Source of the DNA: Venturia oleaginea
Taxonomy: Eukaryota; Ascomycota; Dothideomycetes; Venturiales; Venturiaceae
Assembly (NCBI GenBank): GCA_013176395.1
Contig: JABMLP010000005.1
Coordinates: 1,899,928-1,963,927, forward strand
Reading direction: 5' to 3'
DNA: 64,000 nucleotides
Below are positions 1-10,049 of the stretch, piece by piece; the first letter of the stretch is position 1, and each line of letters begins with the position of its first letter. Under the pieces are notes generated by a model. The model was not told the DNA's origin, did no database searches, and saw only the letters and a program-made list of their open reading frames with translations. The position numbers were made by a program, and so were the translations under genes.

Positions 1-623
1 CAATACTCCTTAGTATCAATTCGCCGTATTCATCCACCTCTTTCTTTGCAGAAACAACTAGAACCACAAAGTCCGCTGCCCTACAGACCTCCAGTACTGC
101 CAACAAGTCTCTTTTCACAGCGCAAAACGCTACATTCTGCTTGAACCTCTCCACGAAGGCTTTGACCATGCCATCGCAATGTTTCAAATCATCCTCTTTG
201 ACCTCCACACCCTCATACAAGCTCTTTACCGCAACGTCCGGGTCTACATCCGTCGTAAGTGGAACAACCGCCACAATCCTGGGCGCCCCATCCTTCCCAG
301 CAAAAATATTCGTCGTTCGTGCGAGCTGCGCAGACTGTGTAATCCGTTTCTGCTTCGCCTGGTTGCGGCGGGCGAGTTTGGTGGCTACTTGCTGGGAGGG
401 GGTTTTGCGCGTGCCTTTTTCTAGACCTTCGATTTTGCCTATCTCACAAATAGCAAGTTAGATACGTGGTTTTTTCGGGAAAATAGAGTGTTGTAAGGTG
501 TGTCCAACCTTTTGCCTTTTCCTTCAATGCTCCTTTACTCAAATGCTTCGTCTTGAACGCCTTTTGATTTATTTTCGTGGTGCTTCGGTGCGAATGGCCC
601 GCTTGGCTAGGAATGGGCGCCAT
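1..623 (-). CDS. TSR1: Ribosome biogenesis protein Tsr1 (N-terminal part, runs off left edge)
   Basis: Tsr1 is a GTPase-like factor of the Bms1/Tsr1 family that binds late cytoplasmic pre-40S particles and is needed for 20S pre-rRNA maturation. The N-terminus reads AGHSHRSTTK..NQKAFKTKHLSKGALKEKAKG, the basic start typical of the family, followed after an intron by a KIEGLEKGTRKTPSQQ stretch and the AARP2CN-type region. I chose the ATG at 623 because the family begins a few residues before HSHRSTTK; an upstream in-frame ATG at 722 would add 33 atypical residues. Exon 1 is 509-623, the intron 439-508 (70 bp, donor GTTGGA, acceptor GATAG) and exon 2 runs from 438 to the edge. About 185 of the usual ~800 residues are present, so GTPase-like and C-terminal domains lie outside the window. 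Family call is firm. Confidence 0.88.
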
Positions 624-1083
624 GCTAGGTGGACCTGCTTTGAATCGGAAGGGGATTGAGGACGCCAGATTTGCTGTTGGTTTTGCAGAAGCTGCCGGCC
701 TGAATGGTAGAGAAAAATGCACCTCGTCAGAGTATTATCGATAAGGGGTTTTATCGCGGAGGCGCTCGGGTCTGGCGTCTGGCGATGTATATTTCACTCT
801 TACTTGAAATTACAATGATTGAATAAACCGTACATTAATAAACATTTATTTTGTCTCCTGACAGCAAATGGATACCCTTGCGACAAGCCAGTCTCGTGCC
901 TACCAAAATTCTCAACCTCATAGGCATCCAGCCTATAAGAACACCGGCGCAATGCTAAAAACAAAGAAACTTCCCGTAAACCATGATATAATGGGAGCAA
1001 ATCTCATCTCTCGCAAGGAGGGTATCCAACGCCGACGCTAATGCTATGTACAAATCGACCCCAAACACTTCAAAATGTTCTGA
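624..1083. other. Intergenic: TSR1 promoter and PRM1 3' flank
   Basis: This stretch lies upstream of TSR1 and downstream of PRM1. It must hold the TSR1 promoter and the PRM1 3' UTR. The short open frames in it show no family resemblance, and I see no RNA gene. Confidence 0.6.
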
Positions 1084-3285
1084 TCAAATAAAACCAGCCC
1101 CCTTCTCATTCGTGTAGTTCGAGGGAGCCTCCCTTCGACCGAGACTATTCCCTATAGGCCACCCCGAAGCAGAAGAGTCTCTCTTCTCCTGCTGAATTTC
1201 ATCTTCTGCAGCACGACGCTGAAATGGATGTGGGTTGAGTGCATACGGCGCATGCGCATTAACATCAGCATTCTGTGCGTACGAGGGTGGCGGCGCAGTA
1301 ATATCGACATCGCGGGGGAGATTTTGTAACTCGTGGTTGGTGGGTGCGTCGTAGTCATGACCAGCTTCGGCTCGAACCTTTTCATGGCCGTTGAACTTGA
1401 TCAAGGCTGTGGCCAGTCCTGAGAAGCAAACGACGAGGTAGACGACTAGAATCATGGTGGAAATGATGGCTTCTTGATGGATGGCCTTCTCGAACCCGTT
1501 TGTCACTCTGGCAACAGTATCACTGATCTGATCTGCTGCTCCGCTCGACGGGTCTGCGAGGAAGTTCTGGGTTGAAGGGTCGTTGCTTTTCTGTGCTGCA
1601 CCAGTGAGTGAAAAAGTTTGGTTGTCCAAGAGCGGAAATGCGATATGAGCATTATCGTGAACCCAGGTGAGACCCTTTTCAATGCCCGCAATCTTGATGC
1701 CGATCAGACAGTTAAAGACCTCCTTAATTGGCGTGTAAAGTGGAGTGCCACCAAATGTCACATTGAGGATGTTCATGGTCTCATCCACGAACGTGTTGAG
1801 AGTATCGTTAACCGCCGAAGTGCTGGTACTGACCCATCCCAGAAGATCCTTGTTGAGTCGTTGAGTCTCTGATTGAATCACCTCGTTGGTACCATCTGCC
1901 CAAGCCATGGAGGCATTGTCAAGTTTCTTGACCACCATGCCGGAGAAATCGGCGACTTGGTTGGTCAACGCTGGCACTTCCTTTTGAATGGCTCTAAGGA
2001 GTATCCATTGGCAGAAGCACGAGAAGAGACCGGCGAGACCCAAAGAAAGGATGAATAATGCAGCTGGCGAAGTCATGTAGGCTACAGCCCAGCGGGCTAG
2101 GATCTGTCGACGTTGAGAGCTAAATCGTTTGGCGAAGAATAAGCCAACTCGAGAGGTAGTGGGGCGAGATGCCATGTATACAGCGTCCATTGGGTCCTGA
2201 GCTTGATTGCCAACAAGCCTGGAGCGCTCTCGCAGTCGTTGAAATCGCTTCACCTCCCAATATGCCATCGCGAAACAAGCCGCAATTGCAGCAATGATCA
2301 AAACGGCAATAAACACTTTCTTGGCAAACTGCTCAAGGTGCACAAGTTTGTCGAAAAAGTTGTTGATTCCATTGTTGTCCGAGCAAAACTTGAGGGCTTC
2401 TTTTCGCGGTACTGGAAACAGAGAGTCGCTGAACTGATACTTGCCCATGGAGTTGTCAATAAGTTTTTTGAGTTCCTCAAATGGCAAACGAATGACACCT
2501 TCCGTTTTGTTTTTGACCTGGTCGAACGTGGGAAGAGAGTTGTTGAGCTTATTCAGATCGTTGGTCATGTTGATGGGAAATTTGAGATCCTTCAACTCGT
2601 TAATCTGCTTGGTGAAATCAATGGTTGGGGCTTTGGTGCCCAAAAACGTGTTGATGCCGGCAACGAATGCGTTGAGGTCTTTTTGGACGCTTGAACCGAT
2701 TTTGCTGAGATCATCTCCAATCGCATCAGTCATGGAGGTGAGTTGTTTTTGGGCGGCCTCTAGTCCATCGATGACTACGTGCAAACTGCCAGTGACCGCA
2801 AAGGTTGTCAGACAAAGGTAGGTGTTGGTCAACATGCCGATCCAAAAGACAATGAGCTCTTCGACGCCAGTGATTGTGAGGGTTACCATGGTCTCCAAGC
2901 CGTTCACTGCTCTTGTGATTCCCTTGGCTGTCATCTTGTTGACGCCTGTTGACATGTAGTGCGGCATAGAGGCCATCGCACTTCCGACCCTTTCCACACT
3001 TGTGCAGGCGGATAGTGCTTCTCTGCGAGCAGATGCAAGACCGTTGTCAGTGCTGGCAATGGCGAGAAGAACGCGAACAAGAACTAGGAGAAGCAAGACA
3101 GTCCAGCGATTGATCCATACTTGAGAAAGCCTGGCTCGAAGACCCAGATACGGTGTGAGATATGGAGATTGGTTAGGTGTAGCTCGTAATTCGTCGGAGG
3201 TGCCATAGAAGTCCCGCGGTTCTTGACTGCCAGCAGGTGGAGGTATAGCAGGAAATACCTGTCGGTTGTCGAGAGATGCCATCAT
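1084..3285 (-). CDS. PRM1: Plasma membrane fusion protein Prm1
   Basis: Prm1 is a pheromone-induced multispanning membrane protein that promotes plasma-membrane merger during mating or cell fusion. The conserved block SPYLTPYLGLRARLSQVW runs into the first membrane segment and is followed by LASARREALSACTSVE, which is diagnostic of the family. Hydrophobic segments fall near residues 62-78, 140-172, 320-342, 397-427 and about 620-645 of the protein as called, matching the multi-pass Prm1 topology with large N-glycosylatable loops (several NxT/S). The frame stays open upstream to a TTG at 3339; the first real ATG is the doublet at 3285/3282, so I start there, giving about 733 aa, close to the usual fungal length. 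No intron is needed. The C-terminal tail is hydrophilic and proline-rich. Confidence 0.9.
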   Translation of the reverse strand: MMASLDNRQVFPAIPPPAGSQEPRDFYGTSDELRATPNQSPYLTPYLGLRARLSQVWINRWTVLLLLVLVRVLLAIASTDNGLASARREALSACTSVERVGSAMASMPHYMSTGVNKMTAKGITRAVNGLETMVTLTITGVEELIVFWIGMLTNTYLCLTTFAVTGSLHVVIDGLEAAQKQLTSMTDAIGDDLSKIGSSVQKDLNAFVAGINTFLGTKAPTIDFTKQINELKDLKFPINMTNDLNKLNNSLPTFDQVKNKTEGVIRLPFEELKKLIDNSMGKYQFSDSLFPVPRKEALKFCSDNNGINNFFDKLVHLEQFAKKVFIAVLIIAAIAACFAMAYWEVKRFQRLRERSRLVGNQAQDPMDAVYMASRPTTSRVGLFFAKRFSSQRRQILARWAVAYMTSPAALFILSLGLAGLFSCFCQWILLRAIQKEVPALTNQVADFSGMVVKKLDNASMAWADGTNEVIQSETQRLNKDLLGWVSTSTSAVNDTLNTFVDETMNILNVTFGGTPLYTPIKEVFNCLIGIKIAGIEKGLTWVHDNAHIAFPLLDNQTFSLTGAAQKSNDPSTQNFLADPSSGAADQISDTVARVTNGFEKAIHQEAIISTMILVVYLVVCFSGLATALIKFNGHEKVRAEAGHDYDAPTNHELQNLPRDVDITAPPPSYAQNADVNAHAPYALNPHPFQRRAAEDEIQQEKRDSSASGWPIGNSLGRREAPSNYTNEKGAGFI

Positions 3286-4799
3286 GGAGATGATTTGGGA
3301 GGCGGTCGGCGCAGTGCTTGGAAAATCGATATGAATCAACCAGCCAGTGGTTTTTCTGTGAGATCTAAGACGTTGTTGGAGTAGTGAAAGAGATATTAAA
3401 CCCGCTCGCAGGTGTTCAATGATTAAAAAATGTTATTGAAGCAAACTGAATAGAGAAAGGAAAGATTATTGCGGAGTAGGAAGGGAACACAACAAACCAG
3501 CAATAAGAGGACAATAACAATGAATGAATAGTAAAGGAGCAGGTAAGCTATTCATGAACAATCATAGCGCCTGACAATGGATCCACTTAAAACAGTTGCT
3601 TGTGCCCAGCACTGGTGAAGAGCCGCTCTAGAAATACTTACCACCTGACTTACTCGCGCGTAGCCAGTCATCGCGGCCAACTGGTAAGCCACTTCGAGAA
3701 TGTGTGTCGAAACAATGCGGACTCATTGTTTCACCTGTCGCTGAGGACATGTCGAAAATAGGTCTTGAGCCTTTCGCCGTTAAGCGCCGAAGAATTGTCT
3801 CGAGCTTCCACAGCCAATCAAGTTCGGGTACCTACGTCCAAAGAATGTTGCCGGATGCGACACCGAGGAGTACAGAAGAGAGAAGCGTTGTAGTTGACGG
3901 TGAAGGGCATCGCTCTGTATGCAACGTGCGAGTTGCAGCTGCTTCAGTTACTCCGTGAGGCAGCATTGACGCCCGGAAGCGTTGACAACCATTTGCACAG
4001 CCCTTGATTTGCGCTGCCGTTCGCTGTCACCAAGAAGATCTCTCATTGAAGAATGAAAAGGGATACAGTAATGTTGTTTCTTTCACGACCGATTCGTGAG
4101 GTTGAAGTGGATGGTCACGGTCGCGTTCAGGTTGTCTCTCTTTGGCCTCATCCCTTGCCCGTGCGACAGCGCTCCCCAAAAACAGCCGCTTGCAGCCAAT
4201 CAACTACACATCAAACACTGCATCGAAACATGCCCAGATTCGCGTCCTGATGGATTCCACCGTTCTTGCGTGATCAGTGGTTCAGCAAAGACTAGCACGA
4301 GGAATTTGGAATCTCAATCAGATGACCGTGTTGAATGCACTGCTGATCAGGGAAAGGTATGTGTTGAAGCAAATTGGTAGCCATTGCTAGATACTTGCTC
4401 GAGTCTCTATTCCAACTCCATATGCTCTTTATCCAGTCGGCCTGTCTGAGACAAGGTTTGTGGGTATGTTCTAGATAGGTGGGGCAGATTCCCTTCAAAG
4501 ATGTGGCAAAGCCTTGCACGGTGGAGTCTTGAGGTCGGCTGGATCTGATTGTATTGAACTTGTGTAGAGCTCTGTATAGACTTCCGAGCCTAATTTGAAA
4601 ACATTTGTCTTGGGTAAGGGAGGAACAACGAGAATGATTGCACTGGACGTCCGCTCCTTCTTACCCATATTCCTCTAGGAGAGCAGGGCCTAAATTCTGC
4701 AGTTAGGACAATCTCTTCTTCGCTTCGCTTCGTAGATACTCTGAAAATGCCTATCAGTACGCAAGAAAAATCATTAGAGCGATGGAGCTCAGACTCACC
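3286..4799. other. Gene-poor intergenic stretch
   Basis: 1.5 kb between PRM1 and the BTB relic. It holds the PRM1 promoter. Open frames here (for example 3704-3958 and 4053-4250, plus strand) are short, overlap in several frames and show no recognisable domain. I see nothing else in it. Confidence 0.5.
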
Positions 4800-5367
4800 T
4801 TCTACTACCGGGTGAAGAAGGTCGAATGACAATCGTTCATATTTTCCGACTCTCCCCATACCATCGAATCTCCACCTTCTTCAACCTTGACCAATTTAAG
4901 TAGTTCGGTCAAGGCCAATGAGAACGACTTTTCAAGACCAAACTTCCAGGACACCCAGAGCTATCCTTCGAAATCAAAGTTGTGTGGGTCATGGACAATA
5001 TTAGCAAAGGTCAATGGCGGGTTCCAAGCCCACTTTTGAGTGAACGTCTTCATTGTCTTGTTCAGGTCGTATTTGTCGGTGAGAACGAGCAGACACTTTA
5101 GCTTCGAAATGGGCATAGTTTCTGGAACTGCATCGAATTGGCCATGTATGACGGTAAGGATAAGTTCGAAAGCGTCTGGGTCATCTTCCGGGAAGCTGAC
5201 CTCCTTCGCCGCAGCATCGCGTTCCACACGGAGCTGTGTATACGCATAACCTCAGAAAGCACTTGGAGGGACTTCAGAGGACGTTTCTCTGCGTCCTGAC
5301 CAATACGAATGGTAAAGTTCGAGAGGCCTGGCGGCAAAGGAGAGAGTAGTGACTTTGTTGTGGCCAT
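4800..5367 (-). pseudogene. Broken BTB/POZ domain gene
   Basis: The reading frame from the ATG at 5367 gives FTIRIGQDAEKRPLKS..VLS and HSSVWNAML, which resemble the first half of a fungal BTB domain (the S-x-VW-x-AM step). A different frame then gives KEVSFPEDDPDAFELIL, VIHGQF and LLVLTDKYDLNKTMKTF, the second half. No credible GT..AG intron joins the two frames, so I infer a 1- or 2-nt indel around 5215. The second frame meets a TAG at 4961-4963, but the codons after it still read LWVSWKFGLEKSF, the kind of helix these proteins continue with, so the stop looks secondary. Fungal BTB proteins of this type are usually 250-350 aa. The alternatives are a sequencing error or an unusual splice. Confidence 0.6.
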
Positions 5368-5954
5368 CGTGACAGGCTTTGGGAGGCAGATTTGTCGGAC
5401 CAGGATTATTGATTAATGTGGTTGCTGTTGGAGAAGGAGATGAAATCAGAGGCTCGATGAAGGATGACTTTATGATGGGAGAGGTGGCTACCTAGTTCTT
5501 GAGGTGAGTAGACTGATACCCGGTTGTCAATGTCACCAAAGTGAAGACTGGCGTAGAAGGGTGCTACTCAACTGCCAGAAGTGAGAGGCTATGGAACAAG
5601 TAAGACTCGCCCTCTGTGATGCTCCAGGCTTACCCACTAAAGTCCATAAACCCTCAAGCCATATCTGCAATCTCCCTCCACCCTCCATCACGGAACCCAC
5701 TAAAAGGCCAATTGGTAATCAATATAAAAGAGCTGGGAAACTATGAAGTAGCCCCGATTTCAAGCCACGATCGAATCGACCGAACCACCGCATGCGAAGA
5801 AAAACCTCCAGTCCCCCCGAGGGGCTCACACCAGGACGTTTTGGTAACCATCTACCCTCCGGGTTAGGTGGATTATCTTTTTGCTATTTTTTGTTCTTAG
5901 ATGGTGGTAGTGGTAGTGAAGTGACGTTAATAGAAATATTAGCATAGTCGAGTA
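5368..5954. other. Intergenic, nothing recognised
   Basis: Upstream flank of the BTB relic. A short plus-strand frame (5616-5867) has no family resemblance. No RNA gene or element end is visible. Confidence 0.45.
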
Positions 5955-6300
5955 GGTGTTGAGCTTAGCAAGCTCTATGATGCTCAAACTACGCGTTCTG
6001 TGAGAGTGGAAACCTTTTCAACCTCAACAAATCTTGAGATGTGGTTGATGCCATGTCGAACTGCTGTCACTTCTCTTTCTAAGGATGTTTCCTCTAGTCA
6101 ACTTGCTCACTTGAGATTCGGTCTCGAGCTTGGCAAGCTCCATGATGTTCAAATACGCGGTTTCTGAGGACACGAGACTTCATTAATCGGAAGAGCTTCC
6201 AAGACGGAGCTGGTCTCATTTCAGCTCGCTGCTACTTCGAGTTCCTTAAATCACCTCCTCTAGTAAACTTGCCCGTTTGAAGCAACCTGCAATATGAGGG
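5955..6300. repeat. Degenerate tandem duplication, about 170 bp, two copies
   Basis: Two diverged copies lie head to tail, about 5959-6127 and 6128-6300. Shared landmarks in order are GAGCTT(A/G)GCAAGCTC with ATGATG(C/T)TCAAA; then a tract with ACTTC and TCCTCTAGT(C/A)AACTTGC, then (T/C)(C/G)(A/T)(C/T)TTGA. The copies differ by many substitutions and small indels. On the minus strand both keep a coding-like TRGG/TRGN core, so they may be duplicated exonic sequence of a decayed gene rather than a neutral satellite. Confidence 0.5.
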
Positions 6301-6631
6301 TTTCAAAAGGTATGATACTAACTCACCTCTGTCCATATACTTCAATTCGCCATAGAACAACCATTCGGATTGTCCATTCTCTTCCTTAAAGTCTCGCTGA
6401 CGTTTTCTTCATTCGTTTCAGCTCCAATCTCGAACTGCGAAAATTCTCAGATTGTGATTTTAAATAGTCGTTCCACGTTAGACCACCCACGCTCACTCCG
6501 GAACAGAGATCAACAACAAGCATATTGATACCTCTTCAGATCCTGCGAATCGGGGATTGTTAGGTCAGCATGAATCTCCTCCATCATCTTCCATACTTCT
6601 CGTCCGAGATCTCAGAAGTCGCCATTCACAA

Positions 6632-7064
6632 TTAGGTATCAGCGGCAAGATTGCCAGTCCCCTGGGAAACCACATCGTCATCGATCTCCACCACACTCTG
6701 GCAACATCCGCACCCAAAGCAAACCCCACCAGGGTCTGGACTGGTGCTAGCGATGCTGCGATGTGTCAAGAATAACTACCATAATAATACTGTGGTGGAA
6801 GATCCGACGTTCTCAAGGATCGAGATCTGCGCACAATGTAATCGTTCCAGCCTCAATTTGTAGGGTGGAGAACTAACCTTGCGAATGATATATTACATGG
6901 TGTACCGATGTCGATGCTCAAAGTCTTGGTTTTCGGCATCGGGATACGGAGGTAGGCGTCGGCATATGTATGTAGTAAAGAGATGACGGCCTGAGCGACT
7001 TGTGGATACGTGCTATTGCCGATCGGCCCACTTGCAAATGAAATGTTGCCGAGCCGTACCTTTT
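6632..7064 (-). pseudogene. Fragment of a spliced gene, probably decayed
   Basis: On the minus strand a frame reads RLGNISFASGPIGNSTYPQ, then AQAVISLLHTYADAYLRIP and SIDIGTPCNISFA. It reaches a good donor (CAAG|GTTAGT, last exon base 6878) and resumes in the right phase after an acceptor (ATCGCAG, exon from 6755) as STSPDPGGVCFGCGCCQSVV, ending at a TAA (6632-6634). I found no ATG in frame for the 5' end, only a polypyrimidine-AG that could be another acceptor. Further coding-like pieces with splice signals, such as RDFKEENGQSEWLFYGELKY before GTGAGT, lie at 6320-6420 but do not link cleanly. I do not recognise the family. It may be a real multi-exon gene I could not assemble, or a relic. Confidence 0.35.
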
Positions 7065-7478
7065 TGTGAGATTGGTTGAGATGAGGGAGATGAACCGAAA
7101 AAATGCGGCTCAGGAGGAAAAGACGGGAGATACAAGGTTCGATTGTTCGATTCGACTATTCGTCGCTCTCTAGATTGATCGTGTGCTCTGATGTAGAGAC
7201 TACCAATCCATCCAAATCTACTAGGATGCATTACACATTCTTCCCCCCCCCCCAAAAAAAAAACAAGATCCGCCAATGTTCGAACCCCAAGTCTCTACCA
7301 GAGATTTTGTTGGTTTCCTAGTAACTCCAAACACCATGCTAATGCCTTGCCCCCTGTGGTATCTTAAACTTCGTAAAATGCATCAAAGCAAAAAGGTTAT
7401 CATAAATGGTTCCAAACGTTGAACTCCGTTGAAAATATACTGCCATCCCCAAGAGGGGAATTAGCAAATCGCATTCCC
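7065..7478. other. Intergenic with homopolymer tract
   Basis: 3' flank of the membrane-protein gene. A run of about 12 C followed by about 10 A sits near 7245-7263. No gene is supported. Confidence 0.5.
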
Positions 7479-8451
7479 TCATCGCAAAGCTCTCGTCAAC
7501 CATCTTTCCCACCATTTTCGCACTCCGATGACAGATGCTCGTCCGTCGTTATATCCTCTTGGTTTATCTGATCCGTCTGGGTCGCCGAGGATGGCGTTGA
7601 AGAACCAGAAGGCGGCTGCCACCCAAGCTGCCATGGCGACGCCGAATGAGATGATCGGCGAGAGGAGGTTGATCATGATTAGGAGAGGCGCACTGTAGTT
7701 CTCTGAAATGTCGGGAGAGTAGATTAGGGCCAGTTGAATTTTGAGGGTAGGTGCTAGGATTCCAATGACTTGGAGGCGGAAAGTGGTGCTTTGGGCGCAT
7801 AATCGGAATGGCTGTAGTAGTAGAAGCGCGAGGAGAGCGAAAAGAGTGTATATGAGGATGACCAGCGACACAAGCGGGTTGAATAGCGATAAGTAAAACT
7901 AGTCGAACGTCAGCTTGGGTAGAGAGTAATTCCAAAGATAGAGAGCGCCTAACCAGTATCTTTGCAGCCTTGCTCTCCAGAAGGACGCCGCTTATTTCGT
8001 CTCTCGGACCGCCTGTAGAGGTTGTATGACCGTAAGACCTCCTACTCGTTGAGGGCGTATGTCTCACTTGCTGCTTCTCCAGATCTCTGGCAGCACCATT
8101 TCCCGCCAACCAATGTGAATTTGATTCTTGGTATGAGATGGTTGAATGTCGCATTACTTGTGGTGCGAATCCACCATAGGAGGATCTTGCAGGACTGGAT
8201 ACCATCGATTCTGAACTTTCTGAAAGAGCCTTCCCTAGCATAGGCGAATCCAACGACGAGCTTCCATATAAAGCTTCTGGCGAAGTAGAGGAGGACGACA
8301 GGCTGGGGGAGAATGGAGACTGCACTTTGTGGTAGTTGGACTTTGAGTAGTATGCATGCGGCAACCCTTGCCCGTGGAAACCCCTGTCGTCGGTGGCTGG
8401 TGTGTAGGCCATGGGAGGAGGCTGTATCAGTGGTGCTGCCGGAGGAGCCAT
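7479..8451 (-). CDS. Membrane protein of unknown function (two TM-rich blocks at C-terminus)
   Basis: The ATG at 8451 begins MAPPAAPLIQPPP. Exon 1 (7954-8451) encodes a Ser/Pro-rich, disordered N-terminal ~165 residues ending in ISGVLLESKAAKIL. The intron is 7899-7953 (55 bp, donor GTTAGG, acceptor GACTAG). Exon 2 (7479-7898) opens with FYLSLFNPLVSLVILIYTLF, a clear membrane segment, followed by LLALLLLQPFRLC, then a second hydrophobic block IMINLLSPIISFGVAMAAWVAAAFWFF. The total is about 305 aa. The pattern of a disordered cytosolic N-tail plus three to four helices is seen in fungal proteins of unknown role. I do not recognise a named family and propose no function. The open frame extends upstream of 8451, but the codons there look non-coding. 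Confidence 0.7.
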
Positions 8452-10049
8452 GGTGGTGAGTGAGTGTAGTAGTGGTTGTATTACTATGTACGCCGGCGAA
8501 GTGTGATGGCTATGGGCAGTTTTGAGAAGGCCAAAGCAGGAGGCCCGGTTCTTTGTAAAGGAAATATCATGGACATCCAAGGCAAACGCCCAAGAGTCTT
8601 GATCGAAAGAGATCATGGAGTTACCAAGAGTCCAAGACCTCCCAAGAAAGCCAAGACATGGCGCATCCATCTTGATCTTGTCGAGCCTCCGCACTCCGAG
8701 GGCACAAGGCAGAATTGCTCGTTTCTAACCATCCTTCGTTCCTCGCAGCCATGGTTGGCAGCGAGGCTCGAGCAGGTGAGTGTAGGACAGTCGGGAGATT
8801 CTGAGGTTTGCTGCACCTGTGAGATGTTGGCCTTGTGGTACGGCTGTCTGGTGAGGCAGGACGCCAACTACGGCCCGGGTGACGACGTTCTTGGTGCCAA
8901 GGCCAGTTCGTTTCAAGACCGCCCAGATGTGAGCAGACCGCGTTGGTAACGTTGTCGACAAATTACGATGGCACAAGCCAAGAGGATGTGCGATATTGGC
9001 CTGAATTCCGACGCAAGAAGCTTGGTTCGCTGACTCCAAGGTATCGCCATGCTGAGCCTCGCTTGGGCCAGGCAAACCCATTCCAAGCCCCCACTCGTGC
9101 CTAGAGATCATCCTACACCCGGCTCTTGTCTCTTGGCTCTGAGCTTCCCATGGACAAATCAAAGTCGGAATATCCGCTCATAGCCTTCTTGGTGAATCTC
9201 TCAGCTTCAGCCGGCACGAAGTGTGACAAGAACTGTTCGGAATAGCAAGTGGCTTCGCCGAGAATGCAGACTTCTTGTCCTCTGTCCTCGTTCGACATCA
9301 CCATCGGACTCAGCATTACCAAGTCTCCAAGCCATTGACACTGTCGACCCTAAGCCCAACATTGGCCATCGCCATTCCGCCTCCCCACTTGAAATCACAT
9401 TGCGAAGGAAGAGGTGGGTATAGTAATTGCGTCCGTCCCAGCACTCCATTCTACCAAGAGTAAAAATCTATCCAATGTCTATATCGGTATGCCTGTGCAC
9501 TTGGGAGTAGATAGGAATCTAACCAAGTTCTTGTTCCTCGCTTAAGGACTGAGCACATCCTTGCATTTGGGTAGACGCGCGCTCATTCGCTGACCCGGTG
9601 TTTTTTCCGGTGAACGGCACGCTGGATGCTTTGCGTTGATTGCGAATTGGCACTGAAACTTGGCGTTGCGCTGATTTGCTGATATAAAGTAAAAGAAAGG
9701 GCAGTACAAATGTATCCATGGAATTAAATTTCTTCCCCGAACTTCAAGACATCTGAACAGATGCTGGAGAAGACATATGTGGTGAAAGCAAAACTGTGTT
9801 CTACGATCACAGGCAAAAGGCAGCCATGGCCTAGAAAACAGCGCCCAGACCTCATGTCTTGACCGTGAGAACAAACAGGATAATCAGTCGATTCAGTCAC
9901 AATTATTGGCAGGGATAAGGGTCATCTAGCCAAGGATCATCTAGCTAGGGGCCTGTCTCAGAGGATGGAGTCTTGGAGTGAACACGTTGCTTGCCACATC
10001 CAGGAAGTTCACGCCTGATTATCTTACGGTAACCCGTTCAAATCACTCC
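8452..10049. other. Intergenic with possible coding remnants
   Basis: 1.6 kb between the membrane-protein gene and the Zn2Cys6 gene. The minus-strand stretch 9113-9290 reads in a protein-like way (CILGEATCYSEQFLSHFVPA) but has no linked exons, start or recognised family. Other frames look like noise. Confidence 0.4.

Noticed and set aside
5235..5251. A 17-nt GT..AG segment as a tiny intron in the BTB gene
   Set aside because: Far below any known fungal intron size, and its removal would delete the conserved S-x-VW-x-AM step.
7245..7263. C12-A10 homopolymer as a possible phase-variable site
   Set aside because: It lies between genes and is not inside any supported reading frame.
7260..7310. 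GTTCGAACCCC as the T-arm of a tRNA gene
   Set aside because: No acceptor stem, D-arm or anticodon arm can be folded around it.
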